In this document: in pieces, positions 1-8,013 of the stretch
Layout of the letters: every line of letters starts with the position of its first letter
Position numbering within the stretch: the first letter of the stretch is position 1
DNA from: Prevotella sp.
GTDB taxonomy: Bacteria > Bacteroidota > Bacteroidia > Bacteroidales > Bacteroidaceae
Direction of reading: 5' to 3'
Assembly: GCA_017645645.1 (NCBI GenBank)
Contig: JAGCOB010000028.1
Location: 110,311 to 174,310 of the forward strand
DNA: 64,000 bases
The notes under the pieces: generated by a model
The model's input: only the letters and a program-made list of their open reading frames with translations
What the model was told of the DNA's origin: nothing
The model's database searches: none
Translations under genes and position numbers: made by a program

Positions 1-92
1 TAATGACAAAGATAATATCCCGGTGATTGATATCCGATAATTCGGAATACCGGGATACCGTAATATCGTAATAACGAAAAAACATAATAACT

Positions 93-1544
93 ATGGCTCC
101 TGTACAAACTACTAAAATGTCCAACTTCCGTTGGGTCATCTGTGCGTTGCTGTTCCTGGCAACGACAATTAACTACATGGACCGTCAGGTCTTGTCACTT
201 ACATGGAAGGACTTTATCGCTCCTGAATTCCACTGGACGGACGGTGACTACGGTACCATCACGGGTATGTTCTCCCTGTTCTATGCGATCGCCAACCTCT
301 TCGCTGGTAAGTTCATCGACTGGATGGGTACCAAGAAGGGTTACCTCATCGCCATTTTCGTATGGTCGCTAGGTGCCGTACTGCATGCTGGTTGCGGCTG
401 GGTTGCCATGACCATCGAGGGCTATGACTCCGTGGCTCAGTTGGGACAGTTGACGGGTGATGCCGCCGTGGCCATTGCCACTATCTCCGTATGGCTGTTC
501 CTCTCCTGTCGTCTGATCCTTGCCGTTGGTGAGGCAGGTAACTTCCCTGCTGCCATCAAGGCTACGGCAGAGTATTTCCCCAAGAAAGACCGTGCTTTCT
601 CCACCTCTATCTTCAATAGTGGTGCGTCTGTTGGTGCCCTTGCCGCACCTGCCACCATTCCCCTCTTGGCTCGTGCCTGGGGGTGGGAGATGGCCTTCAT
701 CATCATCGGTTGCTTAGGTTTCGTTTGGATGGGCCTGTGGACGTGGCTCTATGACAAACCTGCCAAGAACAAGCGTGTCAATCAGGCAGAGTTGAACTAT
801 ATTGAGCAGGATAACGATCTCGCTGAGGCTCAGGATCGTGACAATATAAAGGAGGAGAAGACCATCCCGTTCCTGCAGTGTTTCACCTACAAGCAGACTT
901 GGTCGTTCCTTGTGGGTAAGTTCATGACGGATGGTGTATGGTGGTTCTTCCTGTTCTGGGCTCCTGCTTACTTCTCAGACCAGTACGGCTATACCTCCGA
1001 TTCTACCATGGGTATCTTGCTTATCTTTACCCTCTATGCTATTGTGACGATTCTGTCTATTGGTGGTGGTTACCTGCCTACCTATTTCGTCGACAAGAAG
1101 GGCATGAATCCTTATCTGGGTCGTATGCGTGCCATGTTCATCTTTGCCTGTTTCCCCGTGCTGGGACTTTTTGCGCAGCCCATGGGAGCCTACAGTGCTT
1201 GGTGGCCTGCCATCCTGATTGGTCTGCTAGGAGCCGGTCATCAGGCATGGTCAGCCAACCTGTTCTCCACCATTGGTGACATGTTCCCGAAGTCTACTAT
1301 TGGTACTATTGTCGGTTTAGGTACGATGGCTGGTGGTATCGGTTCGATGAGTATCAATCTCGGTAGCGGCAAGTTCTTCGACTGGGCTGCCGATCAGGGT
1401 GATGCCTTTACGTTCTTCGGCTTTGAAGGTAAGCCTGCCGCCTACATGGTAGTGTTCTGTATTTGTGCCGTTGCCTACCTTATCGGCTGGTGTATCATGA
1501 AGGCACTCGTACCGAAGTACAAGCCTATTGTCTTAGATGATTAA
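93..1544 (+). CDS. MFS transporter, hexuronate (ExuT-like, ACS family)
   Basis: A 483-residue inner-membrane protein with about 12 hydrophobic segments. It belongs to the major facilitator superfamily, anion:cation symporter branch, as in hexuronate transporters. The N-terminal segment NYMDRQVLS and the signature RLILAVGEAGNFPAAIKA in TM4-5 are typical of ExuT/GudP-like carriers. It probably imports galacturonate or glucuronate by proton symport. The Thr/Ala-rich stretch around residues 112-132 is longer than in the enterobacterial carriers. The ATG at 93 is preceded by an AT-rich leader with no clear Shine-Dalgarno. The upstream gene is cut off by the window edge; a uronate catabolism gene would be expected there. 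The substrate is inferred from the family; the MFS assignment is firm. Confidence 0.85.
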   Translation: MAPVQTTKMSNFRWVICALLFLATTINYMDRQVLSLTWKDFIAPEFHWTDGDYGTITGMFSLFYAIANLFAGKFIDWMGTKKGYLIAIFVWSLGAVLHAGCGWVAMTIEGYDSVAQLGQLTGDAAVAIATISVWLFLSCRLILAVGEAGNFPAAIKATAEYFPKKDRAFSTSIFNSGASVGALAAPATIPLLARAWGWEMAFIIIGCLGFVWMGLWTWLYDKPAKNKRVNQAELNYIEQDNDLAEAQDRDNIKEEKTIPFLQCFTYKQTWSFLVGKFMTDGVWWFFLFWAPAYFSDQYGYTSDSTMGILLIFTLYAIVTILSIGGGYLPTYFVDKKGMNPYLGRMRAMFIFACFPVLGLFAQPMGAYSAWWPAILIGLLGAGHQAWSANLFSTIGDMFPKSTIGTIVGLGTMAGGIGSMSINLGSGKFFDWAADQGDAFTFFGFEGKPAAYMVVFCICAVAYLIGWCIMKALVPKYKPIVLDD

Positions 1545-1550
1545 TCGAAG

Positions 1551-2174
1551 ATGAAACGTATTATATTCTTAATAGTCATGATTGCATCCTGTGTTCCCAC
1601 ATTGTGGGCGCAGGATGCGATTAGTACTATCCGTAAGCATTATGCAGAGGCACAGGAGATGGTGGCACAGTATGCGGAATGGGAGAAGGAGGGCGAATGG
1701 TCGATGCCCTGTCCGATGTACTACGAGGTGAACATCAAGCAGAACCTGCCTGGAACGGGTTATCACAAAGAGCGTATACGGTTGTACTTCTACGAGAAGG
1801 AAAACGAGGAGTGGGATGCCGACGAGCCGATGCTGTTCCGGAGTCTGCACTTCGTGACATGGAAATATAACTACGCGGCCCGTGAGTTCTACGAGGAGTA
1901 TCTCTACGACCAGAAGGGCAACATCGAGTTTGCCTACCTCCGCAATGCCGACATGGACCACTTCAAGGGTGGTGAGATGCGTTGCTACTTTCAGGACGGC
2001 AAGTTGTTCAAGGTGCTGGTGAGCATCCGCAATGAAGAAACGGATAAGTACGAACAGAAATACTCAGGCACCACGGTGCCGAAGGAGTATGCGAGTGTGT
2101 ACGAGGGTTGCCAGCATGAGATAGGACGTTTCAAGCAGCTGTTCAAGGAGATTGACGGCGAAACGTTCCACTAA
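1551..2174 (+). CDS. Secreted hypothetical protein, 207 aa
   Basis: The product starts with a clear signal peptide (MKRIIFLIVMIASCVPTLWA, cleavage after AQ near residue 21), so it is exported to the periplasm or outer membrane. The mature part is rich in Tyr, Glu and Lys, with alternating short beta-strand-like stretches (for example YYEVNIKQNLPGTGYH and FAYLRNADMDHF), and has no cysteine pair or catalytic motif I can name. It follows the MFS gene by 6 bp and is probably co-transcribed with it. Function unknown; I do not recognise the family. Confidence 0.7.
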   Translation: MKRIIFLIVMIASCVPTLWAQDAISTIRKHYAEAQEMVAQYAEWEKEGEWSMPCPMYYEVNIKQNLPGTGYHKERIRLYFYEKENEEWDADEPMLFRSLHFVTWKYNYAAREFYEEYLYDQKGNIEFAYLRNADMDHFKGGEMRCYFQDGKLFKVLVSIRNEETDKYEQKYSGTTVPKEYASVYEGCQHEIGRFKQLFKEIDGETFH

Positions 2175-2184
2175 ACTCTTCACT

Positions 2185-2934
2185 CTACACTTTTGCCGGG
2201 AGGAATCCCTGCCGCTTGAGAGTCTGAATCAGTTCTTCTGACATTGCCTCGTTGTCTTTGCGGGTATAGCGGACATCAGTGAATACCTGTGCGAGGGTCT
2301 CTTTGTGGTTCTCCCTGACGAACTGCAGGTTTTCAAGCAACTGTTCCTTATTATTATAATAGGTGTCGATATCTGTAGCGAGATAGTCGGTATAGGTCTC
2401 CTCGTGTATGAAACTCTCCAATGGCAGACGGTCTGAGAGAGGAGGATTCTCTGCAGGCCATCCCACCGTGAGGGTTGCCACGGGCATGACGAGTTTCGGC
2501 AACTCAAGGATATCGATGATCTGCTGGGGCTGGTAGACGGTAGTTCCGAGATAGCAATAGCCCAGTCCTTCCTCATCCATGAGGTTGCAGAGTGTCTGTG
2601 TGAAGAGCAGGGCATCGATGCTGGCATTGATAAACGACAAGAAGTTGTCATAACCTGGTTCTGCCTTCCGACAGCGAGCCCATGTGGAGGTACGGTTGAA
2701 ATCTGCGCAGATGGTGAGTATCACGGGAGCTCCTGTCACCATCGGCTGGTTGAAATGTGCAGGAGCCAGTTTCTGTTTCATTTCTGCTGAACGGGTGATG
2801 ACCACGCTATATAGTTGCAGGTTACCCATTGTCTGTGTACGACTCGCCTCCGTCATAAGATGGTTCAGCAGTTCCTGGCTCACTTCTTTGTCTGAATATT
2901 GGCGAATAGTTCGCCGTGTTGTCAAGTTTTTCAT
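2185..2934 (-). CDS. Nitroreductase family protein
   Basis: A 249-residue FMN-dependent oxidoreductase of the nitroreductase (NfsA/FRP-like) fold. The N-terminal TTRRTIRQYSD motif binds the FMN phosphate, and the central DALLFTQTLCNLMDEEGLGYCYLG region, with GxCYLG, is typical of the family. An open frame continues upstream to 3075, but the ATG at 2934 is preferred because it places the R-R-x-R motif at the normal N-terminal position. A minus-strand TACCTTTG (2939-2946) ends only 4 bp before this ATG, so the message may be leaderless. The gene is divergent from the NrdJ-like gene at 3048. The natural substrate cannot be inferred. Confidence 0.85.
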   Translation of the reverse strand: MKNLTTRRTIRQYSDKEVSQELLNHLMTEASRTQTMGNLQLYSVVITRSAEMKQKLAPAHFNQPMVTGAPVILTICADFNRTSTWARCRKAEPGYDNFLSFINASIDALLFTQTLCNLMDEEGLGYCYLGTTVYQPQQIIDILELPKLVMPVATLTVGWPAENPPLSDRLPLESFIHEETYTDYLATDIDTYYNNKEQLLENLQFVRENHKETLAQVFTDVRYTRKDNEAMSEELIQTLKRQGFLPAKV

Positions 2935-2938
2935 GCCC

Positions 2939-2946
2939 CAAAGGTA
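2939..2946 (-). promoter_or_regulatory. Promoter -7 element for the nitroreductase gene
   Basis: The minus strand reads TACCTTTG here, a match to the Bacteroidota -7 consensus TAnnTTTG. It ends 4 bp before the chosen ATG. Confidence 0.55.
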
Positions 2947-2996
2947 CGAATAATTTCCCCAAACGGATAACTTTTGAGTGGTTTTCTTTGAAAAAG

Positions 2997-3027
2997 TTGC
3001 CAAAATGGAAAACTTTATGTACCTTTG
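2997..3027 (+). promoter_or_regulatory. Promoter for the NrdJ-like/folB operon
   Basis: TTG (2997-2999) and TACCTTTG (3020-3027) are separated by 20 bp, fitting the Bacteroidota -33/-7 promoter pattern. The ATG at 3048 follows 20 bp later. Confidence 0.6.
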
Positions 3028-3047
3028 TGCCATTAAAACAACCCAGT

Positions 3048-3569
3048 ATGGAAGAAAATAGCAAAAAAGAATCATTACAGAATCAACGCCCCGAAGTGGT
3101 GGAGGTACGTCCTCAGGTCTTGGAGTGTGACGTAGTGCGTTTCCAGAACAACAAAGAGAAGTGGGTGGCTTTCGTCGGCTTGCTCGACGGTTATCCCTAC
3201 GAGATATTTACGGGCTTGCAGGATGACGAGGAGGGTATTGTGTTGCCCAAGACTGTCACCCATGGTAAGATTATCAAGCAGGTCAACCCGGACGGTACTA
3301 AGCGTTACGACTTCCAGTTTGAGAACAAGCGCGGTTACAAGACCACGGTGGAGGGACTTTCTGAGAAATTCAACCCGGAATATTGGAATTACGCCAAGTT
3401 GATAAGTGGTGTGTTGCGCTACCGCATGCCTTTGGAACATGTCATCCGTTTAGTAGCCTCCCTATCGTTGAAGGACGAGAGTATTAACACTTGGAAGGTG
3501 GGCGTAGAGCGTGCCTTGAAGAAATATCTGCCTGGTAATAACGACGACCAAGAGGAAACTCAAGAATAG
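3048..3569 (+). CDS. Orphan C-terminal domain of class II ribonucleotide reductase (NrdJ-like)
   Basis: A 173-residue cytoplasmic protein. From residue 25 onwards (VLECDVVRFQNNKEKW, PYEIFTGLQDDEEGI, KRYDFQFENKRGYKT, YWNYAKLISGVLRYRMP, INTWKVGVERALKKY) it closely resembles the last ~170 residues of Bacteroidota adenosylcobalamin-dependent ribonucleoside-diphosphate reductase. The catalytic barrel, the finger-loop cysteine and the cobalamin-binding part are all absent, and only one Cys remains. The start at 3048 follows a good promoter; upstream in-frame codons overlap the divergent gene and are rejected. It could be a split subunit like NrdJb, a regulator, or a stand-alone relic kept under selection. 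It precedes folB by 3 bp, so it is co-transcribed with a folate gene. Confidence 0.6.
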   Translation: MEENSKKESLQNQRPEVVEVRPQVLECDVVRFQNNKEKWVAFVGLLDGYPYEIFTGLQDDEEGIVLPKTVTHGKIIKQVNPDGTKRYDFQFENKRGYKTTVEGLSEKFNPEYWNYAKLISGVLRYRMPLEHVIRLVASLSLKDESINTWKVGVERALKKYLPGNNDDQEETQE

Positions 3570-3572
3570 GCA

Positions 3573-3959
3573 ATGATACAGATGGAGTTGGGATATATCT
3601 TTCTAAAGGAATTGCATTTCCATGCCTTCCACGGGGTGATGCCTCAAGAGCGCAAAGTGGGGGGTGACTTCCTCGTTTCCGTCCGTATCGGTTATGACTT
3701 CACGAAGGCGATGCAGACGGATGAGGTGGAGGATACCCTGAACTATGCGGAGGTCTATGCATTGATCGATGAAGAGATGAGACATCCTTCCGCCCTGTTG
3801 GAGCATGTGGCAGGCAGGATAGGCAAGACCCTCTTCGACTATAACTCGAAAATACAGACTATTGATCTCTGGCTGACGAAAGTCAATCCCCCCATGGGAG
3901 CCGATAGTACTGGTGCTGGCGTGGAATTACATTTAATAAATGATAAAACTCGCGGATAA
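3573..3959 (+). CDS. folB: Dihydroneopterin aldolase
   Basis: A 128-residue enzyme converting 7,8-dihydroneopterin to 6-hydroxymethyl-dihydropterin and glycolaldehyde in folate synthesis. Supporting motifs are the N-terminal FHAFHGVMPQERKVG (with the conserved GVxxQER and its substrate-binding Glu), the TLNYAEVYALI segment around residue 52, and the C-terminal KVNPPMGADS loop. Length is normal for FolB. The start may be the ATG at 3573 or the one at 3582 (MELGYIF). It follows the NrdJ-like gene by 3 bp. Confidence 0.9.
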   Translation: MIQMELGYIFLKELHFHAFHGVMPQERKVGGDFLVSVRIGYDFTKAMQTDEVEDTLNYAEVYALIDEEMRHPSALLEHVAGRIGKTLFDYNSKIQTIDLWLTKVNPPMGADSTGAGVELHLINDKTRG

Positions 3960-4011
3960 GTAAGGGTTTCTGTTGGAAAATGAGTAATTTTGCAACTTTG
4001 AAGACGTATTT

Positions 4012-5238
4012 ATGAAGAATAGAATAATAGTTCTCATATGGATAACAATAGGGTTTGCGGTGGTCACACTTGCTGCAAACAAGAAATTTACGCTGGTTAT
4101 TGATGCTGGTCATGGTGGGCATGATGCGGGGGCTTTGGGCGCTTTTTCCAAGGAGAAGAATATCAACCTGAATGTTGCCCTTGCCTTTGGACGTTATGTG
4201 CAGAACAATTGTCCTGACGTGAAAGTTATCTATACCCGTAAGACGGATGTGTTTATCCCTCTCCATACCCGTGCCGATATCGCTAACAAGAATAGAGCGG
4301 ATTTGTTTGTTTCTATCCATACCAATGCCCTGCCTCGGGGTAGGATAGCCAGGGGGCTGGAGACCTATACACTGGGTATGCACCGTGCCGGCTCTAATCT
4401 GGAGGTGGCGAAGCGTGAGAACTCCGTCATCCTGATTGAGAAGGATTATAAACAGCATTATGAGGGCTTCGACCCCAATTCGAGCGAGAGTTATATCATG
4501 TTTGAGTTCATGCAGGACAAGAACATGGAACAGAGTGTGGAACTGGCACGGTTTGTACAGAAACGGGTTTGTGCTTCTGCCAACCGTCCTGACAAAGGTG
4601 TGAAGCAGGCAGGGTTCTTGGTATTAAGAGAGACCTCCATGCCCAGTTGCTTGATAGAGTTGGGCTTTATCACTACCTCTGACGAGGAGCAGATGCTGAA
4701 CAGTTCAAATGGTATCGACCGCATGGGCTATGGTATCTATCAGGCTTTCCTGGACTATAAGCGGAAATATGATACTAATATCACCGTACCCTATCCGGCA
4801 GAACAGAGACAGGATGTGGAAATCCCGTCTATCGTCCCTGAGGAAGAGAAGGCACAGCCTGCTCCAGCCGCTCCTGCCACGGTGCAGAAGGAACCTGTAG
4901 TACCTAATCAGAAGACAGAAGTGAAGAAGGAGGATAAAGAACTCAAAGAGTCCAAGGATGTTCAGGATGCCCCTCTAATTTTCAAGGTCCAGATATTGGC
5001 TAGTGCCTCCCGTCAGAAAATCAGCAAATCGAAGTTGAACGGACAAACTGCCTATTGTTATGAGGAAGATGGCTTCTATAAGTACACGGTAGGTGAGTCG
5101 GAAGACTATGAAGAGATAGTGAATATACGGGAGGGTCTTGTAACACATTTCCCCGAGGCTTTCGTCATTGCCTTCAAGGGAGGGAAGAAGATAGATACCC
5201 GTTCCGCCATTCGTGAGTTTAGAGCAAAAAAGAAATAA
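4012..5238 (+). CDS. N-acetylmuramoyl-L-alanine amidase (Amidase_3) with C-terminal SPOR-like domain
   Basis: A 408-residue secreted peptidoglycan amidase that cuts the amide bond between MurNAc and the stem peptide, probably during daughter-cell separation. Signal sequence at 1-22. The Zn-amidase domain (about 27-245) shows DAGHGGHDAG (His34), Glu48, SIHTNA (His103) and the catalytic IELGF Glu216. A Pro/Glu/Lys-rich linker (265-320) leads to a C-terminal segment (about 325-400, FKVQILASAS...) that looks like a peptidoglycan-binding SPOR domain. The MCE gene starts 13 bp after its stop, so the two probably form an operon. Confidence 0.9.
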   Translation: MKNRIIVLIWITIGFAVVTLAANKKFTLVIDAGHGGHDAGALGAFSKEKNINLNVALAFGRYVQNNCPDVKVIYTRKTDVFIPLHTRADIANKNRADLFVSIHTNALPRGRIARGLETYTLGMHRAGSNLEVAKRENSVILIEKDYKQHYEGFDPNSSESYIMFEFMQDKNMEQSVELARFVQKRVCASANRPDKGVKQAGFLVLRETSMPSCLIELGFITTSDEEQMLNSSNGIDRMGYGIYQAFLDYKRKYDTNITVPYPAEQRQDVEIPSIVPEEEKAQPAPAAPATVQKEPVVPNQKTEVKKEDKELKESKDVQDAPLIFKVQILASASRQKISKSKLNGQTAYCYEEDGFYKYTVGESEDYEEIVNIREGLVTHFPEAFVIAFKGGKKIDTRSAIREFRAKKK

Positions 5239-5251
5239 AACGATAACAGAT

Positions 5252-6154
5252 ATGAAATTCTTTACGAAAGAAGTACAGATAGCCTTAGTAGCCATCATCG
5301 CATTGGTCGTGCTATACTTTGGCATGAATTTTCTGAAGGGGCTGAGTGCGTTTTCCAACACTAACAACTATTGTGTCGCCTTTGACGATGTCAGTGGATT
5401 AGCAGCTTCGTCACCCGTCTATGCCAACGGCTATAAGGTCGGTGTGGTAGAAAGTATCAATTACGACTTCCGGCATCCTGACAAGATTATTGCCGTTGTG
5501 GGACTTAACAAGGAGATGCGTGTCCCTGTGGGCTCCCGTGCCGAGATATCCAGCGATTTGTTGGGGAATATTAAGATTAATCTAGTGTTGGTTGGTAATC
5601 CTTTGGAGTTCGTCGCCGTGGGTGATACGATTCCTGGTAATGTTGAGCAGAGTGTGATGACCAAGGTGGCAGCAATGGTACCAGCCATTGAGGCGATGAT
5701 GCCCAAGTTGGATTCTATCATGACCAGTCTGAATGTTCTGCTGGCGGATCCTGCCCTTCAGAATACGTTGCATAACGTGGAAGGAATGACGGCCAACCTG
5801 CAACGTACCAGTGTACAGCTTAGTGCTTTGTCGGCCAGTCTGAACCATAATGTGCCTACGATGATGGTCAAGGCCGACAGTGTGTTGGGTAACACGCAAC
5901 GTCTGACGGCTAACCTGAGTACGATTGACGTAGCTTCGATGACTGCTAAGGTCAATCAGACCCTTGCCAATGTCGAGGAAATGACCCGTAAACTCAATAG
6001 TAACGAGGGAACGCTGGGTCTTCTGATGCGTGATGCTACCTTATATAATAATCTGGCGACCACAGTGGCTGATGCGGACTCTCTGGTAAGAGACTTGAAG
6101 GCACATCCAAAACGTTATGTACACTTCTCGGTTTTCGGTAAAAAAGACAAGTAA
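5252..6154 (+). CDS. MCE/MlaD family lipid transport substrate-binding protein
   Basis: A 300-residue protein with one N-terminal membrane anchor (about residues 8-27) followed by an MCE domain (about 35-115; FDDVSGLAASSPVYANGYKV is the characteristic start). A long helical C-terminal region has repeated hydrophobic heptads. MCE proteins form hexameric rings that shuttle phospholipids between inner and outer membrane, usually with an MlaE permease and MlaF ATPase, neither of which is adjacent here. The reading frame is open to 5213, but the ATG at 5252 gives a proper anchor start (MKFFTKEVQIALVAIIAL). It is followed by a strong terminator. Confidence 0.88.
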   Translation: MKFFTKEVQIALVAIIALVVLYFGMNFLKGLSAFSNTNNYCVAFDDVSGLAASSPVYANGYKVGVVESINYDFRHPDKIIAVVGLNKEMRVPVGSRAEISSDLLGNIKINLVLVGNPLEFVAVGDTIPGNVEQSVMTKVAAMVPAIEAMMPKLDSIMTSLNVLLADPALQNTLHNVEGMTANLQRTSVQLSALSASLNHNVPTMMVKADSVLGNTQRLTANLSTIDVASMTAKVNQTLANVEEMTRKLNSNEGTLGLLMRDATLYNNLATTVADADSLVRDLKAHPKRYVHFSVFGKKDK

Positions 6155-6261
6155 AAAAGTTGATAATTTTTAATTTGTCTAAATAGAATGGGGTTTCCAA
6201 TTAGTTTTAACAGGAACGTTCGGAACTCCTTGATATTAATAACTTTCGGAGATGTTGAGAA

Positions 6262-6303
6262 AACTAAAACCGCACACCATATACCTGATGTGCGGTTTTA
6301 GTT
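6262..6303. terminator. Terminator between the MCE gene and dnaA
   Basis: A perfect 15-bp inverted repeat, AACTAAAACCGCACA (6262-6276) with TGTGCGGTTTTAGTT (6289-6303), enclosing a 12-nt loop. A-rich before and T-containing after; it ends the amidase-MCE operon. Confidence 0.75.
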
Positions 6304-6432
6304 AAGTGACTGATAAACAGGATTATGTAAATTTGCAAGTACGAAAAGTCTTCCATTTTCCTTGTATTCTTCTAAATCCCGATAAAATAATAAGTTACGT
6401 ATTTCTGTATAATTTTCGTAAACAAAGGTGGA

Positions 6433-6464
6433 TTTGTATATTTCAAAAAAAAGTACGAACTTTG
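6433..6464 (+). promoter_or_regulatory. Probable dnaA promoter
   Basis: TTTG (6433-6436), a 20-bp spacer and GAACTTTG (6457-6464) resemble the -33/-7 pair, although the first two bases of the -7 element are not TA. Confidence 0.35.
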
Positions 6465-6533
6465 CAAACGAAAACGAAAACTATAATCTTTAACAGGGTT
6501 ATTTTAGTTAACAATAAAAAAGTATAACGCCGC

Positions 6534-7940
6534 ATGGGAAAAACTCCAAAGGCGCTTTGGGACGACTGCCTACATTTGATTAGGGAAAACGTCACGGAGC
6601 AGCAATACAAGACCTGGTTCGCGCCCATCGTATTCGAGAAATACGATGCGGAAAGCCAGACGCTTCTCATACAAGTACCGAGCAGGTATGTGTATGAGTA
6701 CTTGGAGCAGTACTATGTGACCTTATTAAGTAAGGTGTTGTGTCGCTGCTTTGGTACGAGTGTTCAGTTGAACTACCGTATCGTGGTCGACAAGGCACAT
6801 AAACTGACGGTAGAGGAAGAGGGTAGTGAACCAGTGAATATCGAGCGTCCCCAAGAAACGAAGCGTGCCAACAAGGCTCCCAATATCCTGGATGCTACTC
6901 CCAGCGACCTGAATCCGCAGTTGGATGTCCATAAGACGTTCCAGAGTTTTATCGAGGGCGACAGCAATAAACTGCCCCGTACCGTGGGACTCTCCATCGC
7001 AGAGCATCCAGGCAAGACAACATTCAATCCCTTCTTCGTCTTCGGACCTTCTGGTTGTGGTAAGACACACCTTATTAATGCCATCGGCGTGAAGTGCAAG
7101 GAGATGTATCCTCAGAAGCGTGTGCTCTATGTGTCGGCCCGTCTCTTCCAGGTGCAGTTTACGGATGCTACCCGTCAGAATACCGTCAACGACTTCATCC
7201 ATTTCTATCAGTCTATTGACGTGCTGATAGTCGATGATATCCAGGAGTGGGCAACGGCCACGAAGACGCTGGACACCTTCTTCCATATCTTCGACCATCT
7301 GTTCCGTCTGGGCAAGCAGATTATCCTTGCCAGTGACCGTCCTCCTGTGGACCTGCAAGGTGTGAAGGATCGTCTGCTGACGCGCTTTGCCTGTGGCTTG
7401 ATTGCGGAGTTGGAGAAGCCCAACGTGCAGTTGTGTATTGATATCCTGCATTCTAAGTGCAAGCGTGACGGTCTGAGGATTCCTGAGGACGTTATCCAGT
7501 TTATCGCTGAGACTGCCAATGGCTCCGTACGCGACTTGGAGGGTGTGGTCAACTCGCTGATGGCTTACTCCATTGTCTATAATGCCGCCATTGACATGCG
7601 TCTGGCAGAGCGTGTCATCAAGCGTGCTGTCAAGGTAGACAATCATCCATTGACGGTCGACGATATCCTCGAGAAGGTTTGCGGTCATTATAATGTCACT
7701 CAGCAGAACGTCTTCAGCAAGTCCCGCAAGCGTGACTACGTCATCGTCCGTCAAGTGTCGATGTATCTTGCACAGAAATACACGAAGATGCCAGCCTCCC
7801 GTATTGGTCAGTTGATTGGCGGCAGAGACCACTCGACGGTAATTCATAGTTGTTCCACCATTGAGCAGCGCCTAAAGGTCGATAAGTCGTTCTCCGCTGA
7901 ACTCAGCAGTATTGAGAATTCTTTTAAATTAAAGCAATAA
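6534..7940 (+). CDS. dnaA: Chromosomal replication initiator protein DnaA
   Basis: A 468-residue AAA+ ATPase that binds DnaA boxes and melts the replication origin. The N-terminal domain I (1-~85) starts LWDDCLHLIRENVTEQQYKTWF. Walker A, GPSGCGKTH, is at 171-179 and Walker B, IVDDIQ, has D234/D235. The C-terminal helix-turn-helix carries the DnaA signature around GGRDHSTVIHS. Length is normal. It stands alone, with a terminator on each side. Confidence 0.97.
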   Translation: MGKTPKALWDDCLHLIRENVTEQQYKTWFAPIVFEKYDAESQTLLIQVPSRYVYEYLEQYYVTLLSKVLCRCFGTSVQLNYRIVVDKAHKLTVEEEGSEPVNIERPQETKRANKAPNILDATPSDLNPQLDVHKTFQSFIEGDSNKLPRTVGLSIAEHPGKTTFNPFFVFGPSGCGKTHLINAIGVKCKEMYPQKRVLYVSARLFQVQFTDATRQNTVNDFIHFYQSIDVLIVDDIQEWATATKTLDTFFHIFDHLFRLGKQIILASDRPPVDLQGVKDRLLTRFACGLIAELEKPNVQLCIDILHSKCKRDGLRIPEDVIQFIAETANGSVRDLEGVVNSLMAYSIVYNAAIDMRLAERVIKRAVKVDNHPLTVDDILEKVCGHYNVTQQNVFSKSRKRDYVIVRQVSMYLAQKYTKMPASRIGQLIGGRDHSTVIHSCSTIEQRLKVDKSFSAELSSIENSFKLKQ

Positions 7941-7958
7941 GTGATAAAGTGAAAACCG

Positions 7959-7984
7959 AAGGACAGCGTGATGCTGCCCTTTTT
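7959..7984 (+). terminator. dnaA terminator
   Basis: GGACAGC (7961-7967) pairs with GCTGCCC (7973-7979, one G-U), 5-nt loop, followed by TTTTT. Confidence 0.6.
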
Positions 7985-8013
7985 CTAATTATTAAATCTG
8001 TAAACTATATAAT

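Larger units (their letters stand above)
6155..6533. other. Intergenic region upstream of dnaA
   Basis: This 379-bp AT-rich gap holds the terminator at 6262-6303 and a probable dnaA promoter at 6433-6464. I looked for DnaA boxes (TTATnCACA) on both strands by eye and found none, so I do not call an origin here even though dnaA is adjacent. Confidence 0.5.

Noticed and set aside
6155-6533. Replication origin next to dnaA
   Set aside because: No TTATnCACA boxes seen on either strand; dnaA and oriC are often apart in this phylum.
6726-7847. 373-codon antisense frame under dnaA
   Set aside because: Long but fully antisense to dnaA, which has all its motifs; typical shadow of strong codon bias.
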